DNA from: SKLM01 sp964514285
GTDB taxonomy: Bacteria; Chloroflexota; Anaerolineae; B4-G1
Assembly (NCBI GenBank): GCA_964514285.1
Contig: CAZEQC010000005.1
Location: 1 to 64,000 of the forward strand
DNA: 64,000 nt
Reading direction: 5' to 3'
Part shown: positions 42,501 to 48,922 of the stretch, piece after piece
How the letters are laid out: each line of letters starts with the position of its first letter
Numbering within the stretch: the first letter of the stretch is position 1
Program-made: the position numbers and the translations under genes
The notes under the pieces: model-generated
The model's input: the letters and a program-made list of their open reading frames with translations, nothing else
Told to the model about the DNA's origin: nothing
Databases searched by the model: none

Positions 42501-42710
42501 AGCTGGTATCGTCAGGCGCTCGATCGGGATGAGCTTCGGGAGGACATCCATCGGAGCATCATGCGGGCGTATGCCGAGGTTGGTCGGCGATCCGACGCCT
42601 TGGCCCAATATGATCTCTGCCGGAAGATACTGAGACAGGAACTGGGTGTCGAGCCCTCACGGAAGACTCAGAGGTTGTGCGAGGAAGTTGCCAGCGGGAT
42701 GGCCGACTGA
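39507..42710 (+). CDS. MalT-like STAND ATPase transcriptional regulator with C-terminal BTAD (SARP-type) domain
   Basis: This 1067-residue regulator resembles MalT in its first two thirds: an opening LIRSKLQVPTPSGLLHRPGL, the Walker A loop SAPAGYGKTSAL (residues 43-54), Walker B FALVIDNFE, and LERQPRDLRRFLRKSSVL. A long tetratricopeptide-like region of 40-residue helical repeats (AEAYPEATELMERVAMEWF to about residue 815) follows. Instead of a LuxR HTH it ends in an OmpR-type winged helix and BTAD module (EIYALGEGRVERDGRPV to the end), the DNA-binding design of SARP antibiotic regulators. TTG 39507 is the only plausible start. A terminator follows, and a SARP-like repeat lies in the next intergenic region. 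Confidence 0.9.
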   Translation: MSDLGPTLIRSKLQVPTPSGLLHRPGLCDLIEQGLERKLTLISAPAGYGKTSALVDFAQHTSVPVCWYTVDERDRDVDLFIRYIIGAIQEQFPDSGERAREAVVSRGSKLFREPTAVIADLVNEMLDLGTDFALVIDNFEPVEGALGIREFIHRLIEVLPSNCHLMMGSRVLPNVPVTQLVAKRQLVGLTEQHLRFGPDEIRKLLHRSGIDVSETKAKAIATGAEGWITGVLLVLDLLREDAEPALLDAQKATSQTYEYLALEVLERQPRDLRRFLRKSSVLREMSARLCRDVLGIAGARFLFPEVERRNLFLTRFGDESGATYRYHHLFRNFLQRRLCQRDEALYVDLHRRAGLWFEREYHVEEAVYHYLAAEAYPEATELMERVAMEWFTRGRVETLIGWAEALPDEVRSRAPRLFLYQSRVLTDRYDYEGAREALDLAETGFRSQGDALVLAKVHIQRATLALFESRFRDAVAEAQLALGMLPPTATAERADAKRHIGKAYVRLGRVDEGVAELKEALGLFRQTEGPYDVLNLLQDLTHAYASHGHLDEAAACLGEALPLARQLGSASQLASVLNNLGWIREVRGDYRESLKLYEEGVAAAQRGRDPRSQANIAEGLATLYRNIGDYRQAELLYDVAWRIARESRPALAILIVTARADMYRWQGDHARALALLEQAHELAEDHALHVERQGGVRLTKGIALAESGDLAEGIQLLSRSLSFFEEQGAQRDLARGFFLRAKAYLLGGQEGQAVEDLGRAMELAQAMDTDQFAVVEGQHVVELLQLGVAEGISLCRGTLERVKELSELRQELVRGGGERGEATEVHLEIYALGEGRVERDGRPVSSSEWRAAMARELFFYILLNGPVERDVVGAVFWPDLPTDRMTSNFHSTLYRVRQAVGSDAVVVKGGKYTLGVDYWFDVEAFEALVQRARLLPPRDWQARELWKRAVELYHGSFLPEVDRAWCVAKREELCQTYVEALIELARCCEVRGAFEEAISWYRQALDRDELREDIHRSIMRAYAEVGRRSDALAQYDLCRKILRQELGVEPSRKTQRLCEEVASGMAD

Positions 42711-42753
42711 ACGCTGCGGCTATACGTCGACTTCGGTAGGACGCTTCACCAAG

Positions 42754-42777
42754 AACTGCCTTCGGGCAGTTTTTTTT
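42754..42777 (+). terminator. Intrinsic terminator of the MalT/BTAD gene
   Basis: AACTGCC, TTCG tetraloop, GGCAGTT, then an unbroken run of T. This is a textbook rho-independent terminator, so the small-peptide genes downstream need their own promoter. Confidence 0.95.
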
Positions 42778-42855
42778 GTCTCTCAATCGTGATCGGTCGC
42801 CATGCTGTGATGTTCCCTCAATGTCGCCCCTCGATGGGATGCCACGTTGTGAGTG

Positions 42856-42892
42856 TTTGTTTAGAGTTTTGTTTAGAGGCTCATGGTATCAT
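42856..42892 (+). promoter_or_regulatory. Direct-repeat operator and extended -10 promoter of the small-peptide operon
   Basis: The 11-mer TTTGTTTAGAG occurs twice, at 42856-42866 and 42868-42878 (12-base period). Eight bases after the second copy is a -10 box TATCAT (42887-42892) with an extended TGn (TGG); no -35 match exists. SARP activators bind direct repeats whose last copy lies eight bases from the -10, so this is a likely target for the adjacent BTAD-domain regulator. Confidence 0.65.
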
Positions 42893-42943
42893 AGAGCTGT
42901 ATTTGGGAGAACGGATGCCAATTAGCGACAAGGAGGTGTCGAC

Positions 42944-43096
42944 GTGCAGAAGAGACTGTTTCAAGCGTTTGTTATGGTAACCTTGATTCTCGGGTTGGTC
43001 TTGACCCCAAGCTTGGTCAGCCAGGCAGAGGTGCTCCAATCTGGTGGCTTGATGACTCCGACCGCCCTCGATGGCGGCGGCAGCAGCGGGTGCTGA
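42944..43096 (+). CDS. 50-residue secreted peptide precursor (candidate signal or modified peptide)
   Basis: I do not recognise this short gene. GTG 42944 lies seven bases after AAGGAGG. The product has a Sec-type signal sequence: MQKRLFQAFV, a hydrophobic core VMVTLILGLVLTPSLV and a likely cleavage after SQA. The exported part would be about 22 residues, EVLQSGGLMTPTALDGGG then SSGC, ending in a lone C-terminal Cys next to a Gly/Ser run. That layout recalls exported peptide pheromones or lactone-type signals. It is first of an apparent operon with two NHLP-like genes and starts 52 bases after the -10 box. Confidence 0.72.
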   Translation: MQKRLFQAFVMVTLILGLVLTPSLVSQAEVLQSGGLMTPTALDGGGSSGC

Positions 43097-43107
43097 AGGG
43101 GGAGGGT

Positions 43108-43335
43108 ATGCCGAGGAACATCGACGCTCTCATCTGGCGGGCATTCACCGATGGTGCTTTTCGGAAAGGCCTACTCAATGGCAGTCGTCCTGAGTTGGTG
43201 GATGCTATGGGCCTGACGGCTGAGGAGAGAGAAGCCGTGCTCTCGGTGGAGGCCGACTCGCTGGAGGCCTTCGCCGGAGCGCTTTGTCAGTCTTGCTCAG
43301 ACTCCTGTCTAGCGCAAGGATGGGGTCCGGCTTGA
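43108..43335 (+). CDS. NHLP-like small protein with Cys-rich C-terminus (putative RiPP precursor)
   Basis: The 75-residue protein resembles nitrile-hydratase-like leader peptides: MPRNIDALIWRAFTDGAF, LLNGSRPELVDAMGL and LTAEEREAVLSVEADSLEAF form the usual amphipathic leader. The tail ALCQSCSDSC then LAQGWGPA holds three Cys in a CxxCxxxC spacing and would be the core peptide. No radical SAM, YcaO or lanthipeptide synthase gene lies in the visible neighbourhood. ATG 43108 follows GGGGGAGGG, and the gene starts 11 bases after the 50-aa peptide gene. The NHLP assignment rests on pattern and needs a profile search. Confidence 0.75.
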   Translation: MPRNIDALIWRAFTDGAFRKGLLNGSRPELVDAMGLTAEEREAVLSVEADSLEAFAGALCQSCSDSCLAQGWGPA

Positions 43336-43359
43336 GTTGCTTCTCACTGGAGGCATAAT

Positions 43360-43611
43360 ATGTCACACGTGGCACTAAGGGGATTGATCGGTGCTGCGCT
43401 GGTCGATCGCGACTTATGTGACGGCCTGATGAATGGGCGTCGTTCGGTGTTGCTGGACGAGTTCGATCTCAGCGATGAGGAGCGTGAGGTAGTGGCCTCG
43501 TTCGAGGATGGGTCTGTACGCGACCTTGCCGGAAGTGTGCACGACTGGCTCAAGGAGCGAAGTAGCTCGGCCTCGCCACGCGTAGATTGCAGCTCGATCC
43601 AGGTTCTTTAG
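43360..43611 (+). CDS. Second NHLP-like small protein
   Basis: The 83-residue protein is a divergent relative of the preceding one: VALRGLIGAALVDRDLCDGL, LMNGRRSVLLDEFDLSDEER and EVVASFEDGSVRDLAGSV align with the same leader pattern. Its tail is different: WLKERSSSASPRVDCSSIQVL, Ser-rich with one Cys, so the two products would not be the same compound. ATG 43360 follows GGAGG by six bases. The next gene starts eight bases later, implying one operon. Confidence 0.75.
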   Translation: MSHVALRGLIGAALVDRDLCDGLMNGRRSVLLDEFDLSDEEREVVASFEDGSVRDLAGSVHDWLKERSSSASPRVDCSSIQVL

Positions 43612-43618
43612 GAGTTCT

Positions 43619-44164
43619 GTGTCCGAGTCCGGGTATCCATATGAGAGGGAAACCCAGGCCTATCTCGGCGAGGTGCCGTCAAGTTTGGACGGTTTTCTGG
43701 TTGAGAGCCTGGCCTACGGGCTCCTGCAAGCCGCTCACATCGAGGGGCCGCCGGTTCCCGTGCGCGAGATGGTTAGAGCTCCTCATCCGGTCTTTGAGCA
43801 GTTAAGTCTGTTGGAGTTGAATCTCGGTCTATACGATGCAGTCTACCGGTCGCTGATCAATGGTTCTTGCCTGATCGCGGTTGATCTGGAGCATCCGCGT
43901 ACCGTCCAGCGCTTCGCCATGGCGAGGGAGCTGTACGTGGCCTTTTGCCGCTCCCGTCGTGCCGCTGAGTTGGATTGGTTGGATCGAGACCGTCCCCGCG
44001 AGAGGAGCGGCTTCTTCGCCCGTTGTCTGCTGATGCCGGCAGCGTGGGTGAAGCAGATCGCCCCCAGAACGAGCTCTGTGGCAGAGCTTGCCGCTGTTTT
44101 TGATGTCTCGGTCGAAATGATGACTCGTAGGCTGCAAGAGTTGGGTGTAGAGCACAGCGTGTAG
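43619..44164 (+). CDS. ImmA/IrrE-like protein lacking the HExxH zinc motif
   Basis: The 181-residue protein has the layout of ImmA/IrrE metallopeptidases: a helix resembling their catalytic one (RFAMARELYVAFCRSRR), then SGFFARCLLMPAAWVKQI matching the usual FAAxLLMPxxW segment, and a C-terminal helix-turn-helix-like SVAELAAVFDVSVEMMTRRL. Where active members have HExxH, this has RELYVAF, so the Glu is kept but both His are gone; it probably cannot bind zinc. GTG 43619 follows AGGAG. It abuts the second NHLP-like gene, so it may act as a sensor, chaperone or protease-like partner for those peptides (inference). Confidence 0.7.
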   Translation: MSESGYPYERETQAYLGEVPSSLDGFLVESLAYGLLQAAHIEGPPVPVREMVRAPHPVFEQLSLLELNLGLYDAVYRSLINGSCLIAVDLEHPRTVQRFAMARELYVAFCRSRRAAELDWLDRDRPRERSGFFARCLLMPAAWVKQIAPRTSSVAELAAVFDVSVEMMTRRLQELGVEHSV

Positions 44165-44374
44165 TTTCAATTCGATATCCGTCCTCCCGAAGCTTTGAAG
44201 CGAGAGGCGGCTTCCCGCGTCCTGTCGTAAGGATGTGAGAAGCCCGCGCTCGCTTTTTTGCTGGGCCGTTTGCGCCTGCTGACGTGGCTCACCGATGATG
44301 CCCACCGGCCTGCCCCTGGTTGCGTACCCTGTTGAGCTCGTGTACCATGACACGTGGGGGTTGGTCATAGATTG

Positions 44375-45166
44375 ATGGATGCGTGGAGCTTTTCGTGGGT
44401 GGGGCATCGAGTCCTTGCAGGCCTGCTCGTTGTCGTCGTCTTGATCGCTTGTTCCTCCTCTGTGGATCCCACTTGGCAGCGACTGCAGGAGACAGGCACG
44501 CTTCGGGTGGGTATGGATGCCAGCTTCCCCCCTTTTGAGTACATTGCTGCCGACGGGGCCTTGGCCGGTCTCGACGTGGATCTGGCGCAAGAGATAGCCA
44601 GGCGGCTGGATCTGGAGCCTCGCTTCGTCGCTAACTTACCTTACGACGGTCTCTACGACGCCCTGAAGGCGGAGCGTGTCGACCTCGTCGTTTCCGCATT
44701 GACCGTCGACCCGTCCCGGATGGAGGACTACGCCTACTCACGTACCTACTTCGACGCCGGTCACGTCCTAGTCTCGCGAACAGGCGAGGAGTCTGTAGCA
44801 TCGATGACCCAGCTTAGCGGGCACCGTCTTACCGTCGTCCTGGGGACAGAGGGGGATCGAGAGGGACGCCGATGGGCGCGGCGTCAGGCAGACCTGACCC
44901 TCGTTCAGTATCGAACGCCAGACCAGGCCCTGAGCGCAGTCGAGGACGGGGAGGCGGAGGTCGCTCTGGTCGATCACGTCTCGGCGCTGGAGGTGGTCGG
45001 TGAGAAGAGCGATCTGGTCATCGTTGGAGAGCCGGTGACCGAGGTGCCGTACGCCTGCGCTATGCGGCGGGAGAGCGTGCAACTGCTGCAGGCGGTCAAC
45101 GGTGCACTGGCGGCTATGGAGGACGATGGGACCATGGACGCGTTGATCGCCGAGTGGCTTAGGTAG
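44375..45166 (+). CDS. Extracellular solute-binding lipoprotein, family 3 (polar amino acid type)
   Basis: The 263-residue protein begins with a lipoprotein signal (VLAGLLVVVVLIACSS, lipobox Cys near residue 26) and a type 3 periplasmic-binding fold: TLRVGMDASFPPFEYIAADG, LDVDLAQEIARRLDLEP, YDGLYDALKAERVDLVVSAL and a later GYDREGR-like segment. Such proteins deliver polar amino acids to ABC transporters; no permease or ATPase is encoded nearby. The start is uncertain between GTG 44354 and ATG 44375. It follows the ImmA-like gene by about 210 bases with no obvious promoter, so it may or may not belong to the peptide operon. Confidence 0.88.
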   Translation: MDAWSFSWVGHRVLAGLLVVVVLIACSSSVDPTWQRLQETGTLRVGMDASFPPFEYIAADGALAGLDVDLAQEIARRLDLEPRFVANLPYDGLYDALKAERVDLVVSALTVDPSRMEDYAYSRTYFDAGHVLVSRTGEESVASMTQLSGHRLTVVLGTEGDREGRRWARRQADLTLVQYRTPDQALSAVEDGEAEVALVDHVSALEVVGEKSDLVIVGEPVTEVPYACAMRRESVQLLQAVNGALAAMEDDGTMDALIAEWLR

Positions 45167-45224
45167 AGGGAGGAGGCTACTCCTCGACGATGACTGGGCC
45201 TGCGCCCTTACCTGTCCAGGTCGG

Positions 45225-48200
45225 CTAGGGAACCTCGACGCTCCTGGTCAGCAACAGACGATCGTCCTGGAGCGGTGCCTCCTCTGCGTTCACGGCTTCG
45301 AGTCGCTGCTTGGACTCCGGATCGTACCAGCCGACCGCCAGATCGTAGCGTCCGGCTGGAACGTCTCGGGTCGAGAGCTCTATCTCGTCCGTGACGACCT
45401 CCCCCGAGGCCCATCGGCCGGTCGGATAGGTGAATCCTCGAGGCATCGTGTCCACCTGTGCCACCGGCTCTCCAGTCTGAGGGTCAGCCAGGTGAACAAA
45501 GAGCATGTAATGCTGGTCCGGCGTGGCCAACGCTTGCCAATAGAGCGTCAGGCTCAGGCTTTCTCTCCCCTCCACCAGATCATATCCTGCCAGCTCGATC
45601 ACGTCCCCGAAACGGGCTCCTACGTTGTGGTCCATGGGGGGGAGTTTCCAGACTCGGTCCTGCTTCTCGATTTGAAGGGAGGCGGGATGGGTATAGGAGC
45701 CGATGGTGGTTCCCTCTTTCGGTTCTTTGAGCTTGAGGGAGAGCGTGTAGCTCCCCGGTGGAGTGGTGGGAGGAATGGGCAAGGCTGTGCGCCCCGTGAT
45801 CCAGACCCCGTCCGACCATTCCGTCGGTGAGGATCCGGGGGCCATCGGGCGCGTCTTGGTGATGGTACGAGTGAGCCCCGTCAGATGCCATTCGACGGCG
45901 TAATCCGCTGAGGGGCTTTTCAAGGTCGACCAATGCGCCCTGATCTTCAACTCTTCCCCTTGTGAAACGTCCCGGGGCATCTCAAGTTGGCTAAGCACCA
46001 GCTCCTCGCCGAACTGAGCTACCTTGGTCGCTGCATCAGGTTGGCTGGTGGCCTGTGTCAGGGCGACGGTCGCAGTATGCTTCCCGACGCTCTCCCACGT
46101 TGCGACGTCGTAAAGCTCGACGGTGAGCGTGTACGTCTCGCCAGGGGGGGCACCGGGCTGCACGGCGGGGACGTGATGATCGTGGATGAGGTCATGCAGA
46201 GGCCAGAGGCTGGTGGGCAGGAAGCCGTGACCCGGCTGTGTGTTGTAGCCGGAGCGCTCTCCCTGGTGTAGCCATTCGTTACCTGCGCGGTCGATCAGGC
46301 TCAGGCTGAGGCCGTAGTTGGCGGCGACGTGTCCCACAGCGGACCAGCCAAGTTGAACGTCGAGCCGGCTTGATGCAGATTGGGTGACCTCGATCGTGTG
46401 CAGACGCAACGCTCCACCGGCGAAGGTGGCACGTGCCGACGCCTCGGGGGCGTCTTGTCCTCTATCTATCCATATCGGCCGCAGATAGACTGGGCTTCCG
46501 TCCGTGACTTGAAGCAAGTAGATACCCGGCGGCGTTTCTTCGGGGATGACCAGGGACGTTACAACAGTGCCTGTGAGGCCAGGCGTGGCTTGTTCCACAT
46601 CGGGCACGAGGGGCGCTTCCGCCATAGCTGGCAGCCCGTCGTGGCGTATGGCGGCTGGCGAGATCAACCGCAGCCACGTCTGAGCTTCCGTCGATGCCAC
46701 TAATGAGTGATCCTGGCGCGCTACCCAATCGACCGCCACCCGCAGGGTGGCCCCGGGGGCAATCCTTTGGGACGTCGGAGATGCAGCGCTCTCATAGCTG
46801 TAGCTGGTCATCCGCCAGCCGTCGAAGGACACACCACCTGGGTTGTGATGGAGATACGGCATCTCCTCGAAATCCATGGTCAGATCGTGCTGATCCCCAG
46901 CGGTGACACGAGGCTGAAAAACCATCAACAAAGCCACCAGGACGACAAACGGCAAATAGGTGAGCGCTGCATACGGATAGCGGGTTCTGGAGGTCCCCCT
47001 TCTTGGCTCAGGCTTCTTGGTTCTTCTCTTTTCGTCTTGCTCGTCTCCATCGCCTCCATCGCCTCCAGGCAGCCCCCTGCTCAAGATGTAGAGAGCGAGG
47101 GCCGTCAGTGCGGCGATGAGCGACGTGATCTCAGCCCCCAGTCGCAGCGGCGTACGTCCAAGGCGGATGTCGACGGTGTGCGATCCAGCGGGGATGGACA
47201 AGCTCAAATAGCCCGAACCGGCCGCTGCCTCCACCGCCACGCGCGTGCCGTCGATGAGGGCGTACCAGCCCGGCCAGTAGTAGAGGGGGAAGGCTACTCT
47301 GGCGCCTTCGCCTCCGGCCTCTACGTCCCACACCTGCCTTGTCGGTTCGCGGATCCTCCTCTCTGCCCTTATCGTCGCTCCGCTGATAGGCATGGCACGA
47401 GGCGGCGTGTGAGGCGAGAAGAGACGAGGCCCGGTATACGGACGGGGCTTCACCCCTCTGGGAAGATACTCGTAGCGGATGGTCGAGCCTATGTTGCCCG
47501 AGAAGAGCTCGTAGAGCTGTAGTCGCTCCGGCGTCACGTCGTCCGCGCTGATGGACAGGTAGTCCGGTCGGAGGCCCATCAGCGCCGTCGCCAGCAGTAA
47601 TCCCCCCAGGACCAGGGTCACGAGCCAGACAAGGCCGCGGCCTTGGATACCGAGGTGAGGAACGGCAGCGCCGATCAGCAACGCGGCGAAAAGAGCCTGA
47701 ATAGAGAGGAATCGCCACGGGAATTGGACCATGGGCAGGAGAGGGAGATGGTCCCAGACCATCTGCGAAAGAGGGGTCATCAGCCAGGTGCTGATAAGGA
47801 GGCCCAGAAGCCCGAAGCCGAGCGTCATACCCCCTGGATCTTGGGTGGCTCCGACGGCTTTGGACGGGATGTCCGGGACGAGGGCCAGTGAGCGAAGCCC
47901 CTTGAGCGATACGAGGAGTGCACCAGCCAGGGCCAAAATGGCCTGCGCCAACCCCATGGCGAAGGGCGAGACCTTCTCCTGGCCCGTGGCGTAGTCGAAA
48001 AGCAGACTCCGTTGGACGAGGTCGGTGCCACGGAAGTGATTGCCGTAGAAGAAGTAGCCAGAGGTCTGAGCATCCAACTGGACGTACCTGGTCTCTGCCA
48101 GGGCTGGCAGCCAGAACCACGCGGAGAGCAAGAGCCCGATCAACAAGGGTAGAAGCAAGATTACGCTATGGCGTCCCAGACTTCGGGATGAGGTCTCTAA

Positions 48201-48878
48201 CCTGTGAGCTGCCGTTTGTACGACGCGAAGTGTCGCGTACAGCAAGATAAAGGGTGAGAAAATCAGAGCCGATGCATTGTGTGTGACAATGAGGCCTGCG
48301 TAGGCCAAGGCTGGCAAGAGCACTCGTCGTAGGGATGGTTGCGAGGTGAGCCGATCGAATCCCCAGAGGATGAGCGGATAGAAGGCGAAGGCCGCGAACT
48401 CGGAGAGGGAATCACCGCGCACGTACAAGTTGACGAGGTGGAAGGGAGCTGCTGCGTACGCCACAGCAGCGAGCCAGGCTCCGGCCCGGGTGTGGAGAAC
48501 CCGTTGAGACCACTGGTACATACAGAGGGCTGCTGCGGCCAGAAAGAGGGTCTGGGTCAGTTTGATGGCGGTGAGGATGTCCAGGCCAACGAGCTTGAGA
48601 CTTGCAGCGACATAGTAGGGCAGCGCTGCATAGTAGCTGAAGAAGGGGTAGCCAAATCCATAGGCGGCGTCGGGCATCCAGCGGGCTGGGAGGACACCGG
48701 CTCGCAGGTTCGCCGCCAGCTGATGCGTACGGAGCAGTAGAAAGGGGCTGTCACCGCCCCCGCGGGTGTTGAGAAGACCTGCACCCCAGAGCGGGACTGC
48801 CGCCAGGAGTGATACAAACAAGAGCGTCGCCTTGGGGATGATCCTTTCCCAGGCGACGCTCCGCGAAGCGTTCTTCAT
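45225..48878 (-). CDS. Giant membrane protein: PTPS-related multi-pass domain with beta-rich C-terminal domains
   Basis: This 1217-residue protein has about 12 transmembrane helices in its first 590 residues. The early segment LLNTRGGGDSPFLLLRTHQLAANLRAG and YGFGYPFFSYYAALPYYVA are features of the PTPS-related (6-pyruvoyltetrahydropterin synthase-related) membrane family, which resembles GT39/PMT glycosyltransferases but is not known to make pterin. Residues 650-1217 are three or four beta-sandwich domains (for example IPEETPPGIYLLQVTDGSPV, PTTPPGSYTLSLKLKEP and PAGRYDLAVGWYDPESKQ) that repeat the motif PxGxYxLxVxxYD. Probably a lipid-linked sugar transferase with an extracellular arm. The gene lies next to two GT39-like genes. 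Confidence 0.75.
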   Translation of the reverse strand: MKNASRSVAWERIIPKATLLFVSLLAAVPLWGAGLLNTRGGGDSPFLLLRTHQLAANLRAGVLPARWMPDAAYGFGYPFFSYYAALPYYVAASLKLVGLDILTAIKLTQTLFLAAAALCMYQWSQRVLHTRAGAWLAAVAYAAAPFHLVNLYVRGDSLSEFAAFAFYPLILWGFDRLTSQPSLRRVLLPALAYAGLIVTHNASALIFSPFILLYATLRVVQTAAHRLETSSRSLGRHSVILLLPLLIGLLLSAWFWLPALAETRYVQLDAQTSGYFFYGNHFRGTDLVQRSLLFDYATGQEKVSPFAMGLAQAILALAGALLVSLKGLRSLALVPDIPSKAVGATQDPGGMTLGFGLLGLLISTWLMTPLSQMVWDHLPLLPMVQFPWRFLSIQALFAALLIGAAVPHLGIQGRGLVWLVTLVLGGLLLATALMGLRPDYLSISADDVTPERLQLYELFSGNIGSTIRYEYLPRGVKPRPYTGPRLFSPHTPPRAMPISGATIRAERRIREPTRQVWDVEAGGEGARVAFPLYYWPGWYALIDGTRVAVEAAAGSGYLSLSIPAGSHTVDIRLGRTPLRLGAEITSLIAALTALALYILSRGLPGGDGGDGDEQDEKRRTKKPEPRRGTSRTRYPYAALTYLPFVVLVALLMVFQPRVTAGDQHDLTMDFEEMPYLHHNPGGVSFDGWRMTSYSYESAASPTSQRIAPGATLRVAVDWVARQDHSLVASTEAQTWLRLISPAAIRHDGLPAMAEAPLVPDVEQATPGLTGTVVTSLVIPEETPPGIYLLQVTDGSPVYLRPIWIDRGQDAPEASARATFAGGALRLHTIEVTQSASSRLDVQLGWSAVGHVAANYGLSLSLIDRAGNEWLHQGERSGYNTQPGHGFLPTSLWPLHDLIHDHHVPAVQPGAPPGETYTLTVELYDVATWESVGKHTATVALTQATSQPDAATKVAQFGEELVLSQLEMPRDVSQGEELKIRAHWSTLKSPSADYAVEWHLTGLTRTITKTRPMAPGSSPTEWSDGVWITGRTALPIPPTTPPGSYTLSLKLKEPKEGTTIGSYTHPASLQIEKQDRVWKLPPMDHNVGARFGDVIELAGYDLVEGRESLSLTLYWQALATPDQHYMLFVHLADPQTGEPVAQVDTMPRGFTYPTGRWASGEVVTDEIELSTRDVPAGRYDLAVGWYDPESKQRLEAVNAEEAPLQDDRLLLTRSVEVP

Positions 48879-48922
48879 CTCCGAGTCTGCCTCCGGTTTG
48901 AGGCGAACTCAAGACGTGGCGG

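Noticed and set aside
44165..44374. Additional small gene between the ImmA-like and solute-binding genes
   Set aside because: Short frames are present but none has a convincing Shine-Dalgarno together with a plausible product.
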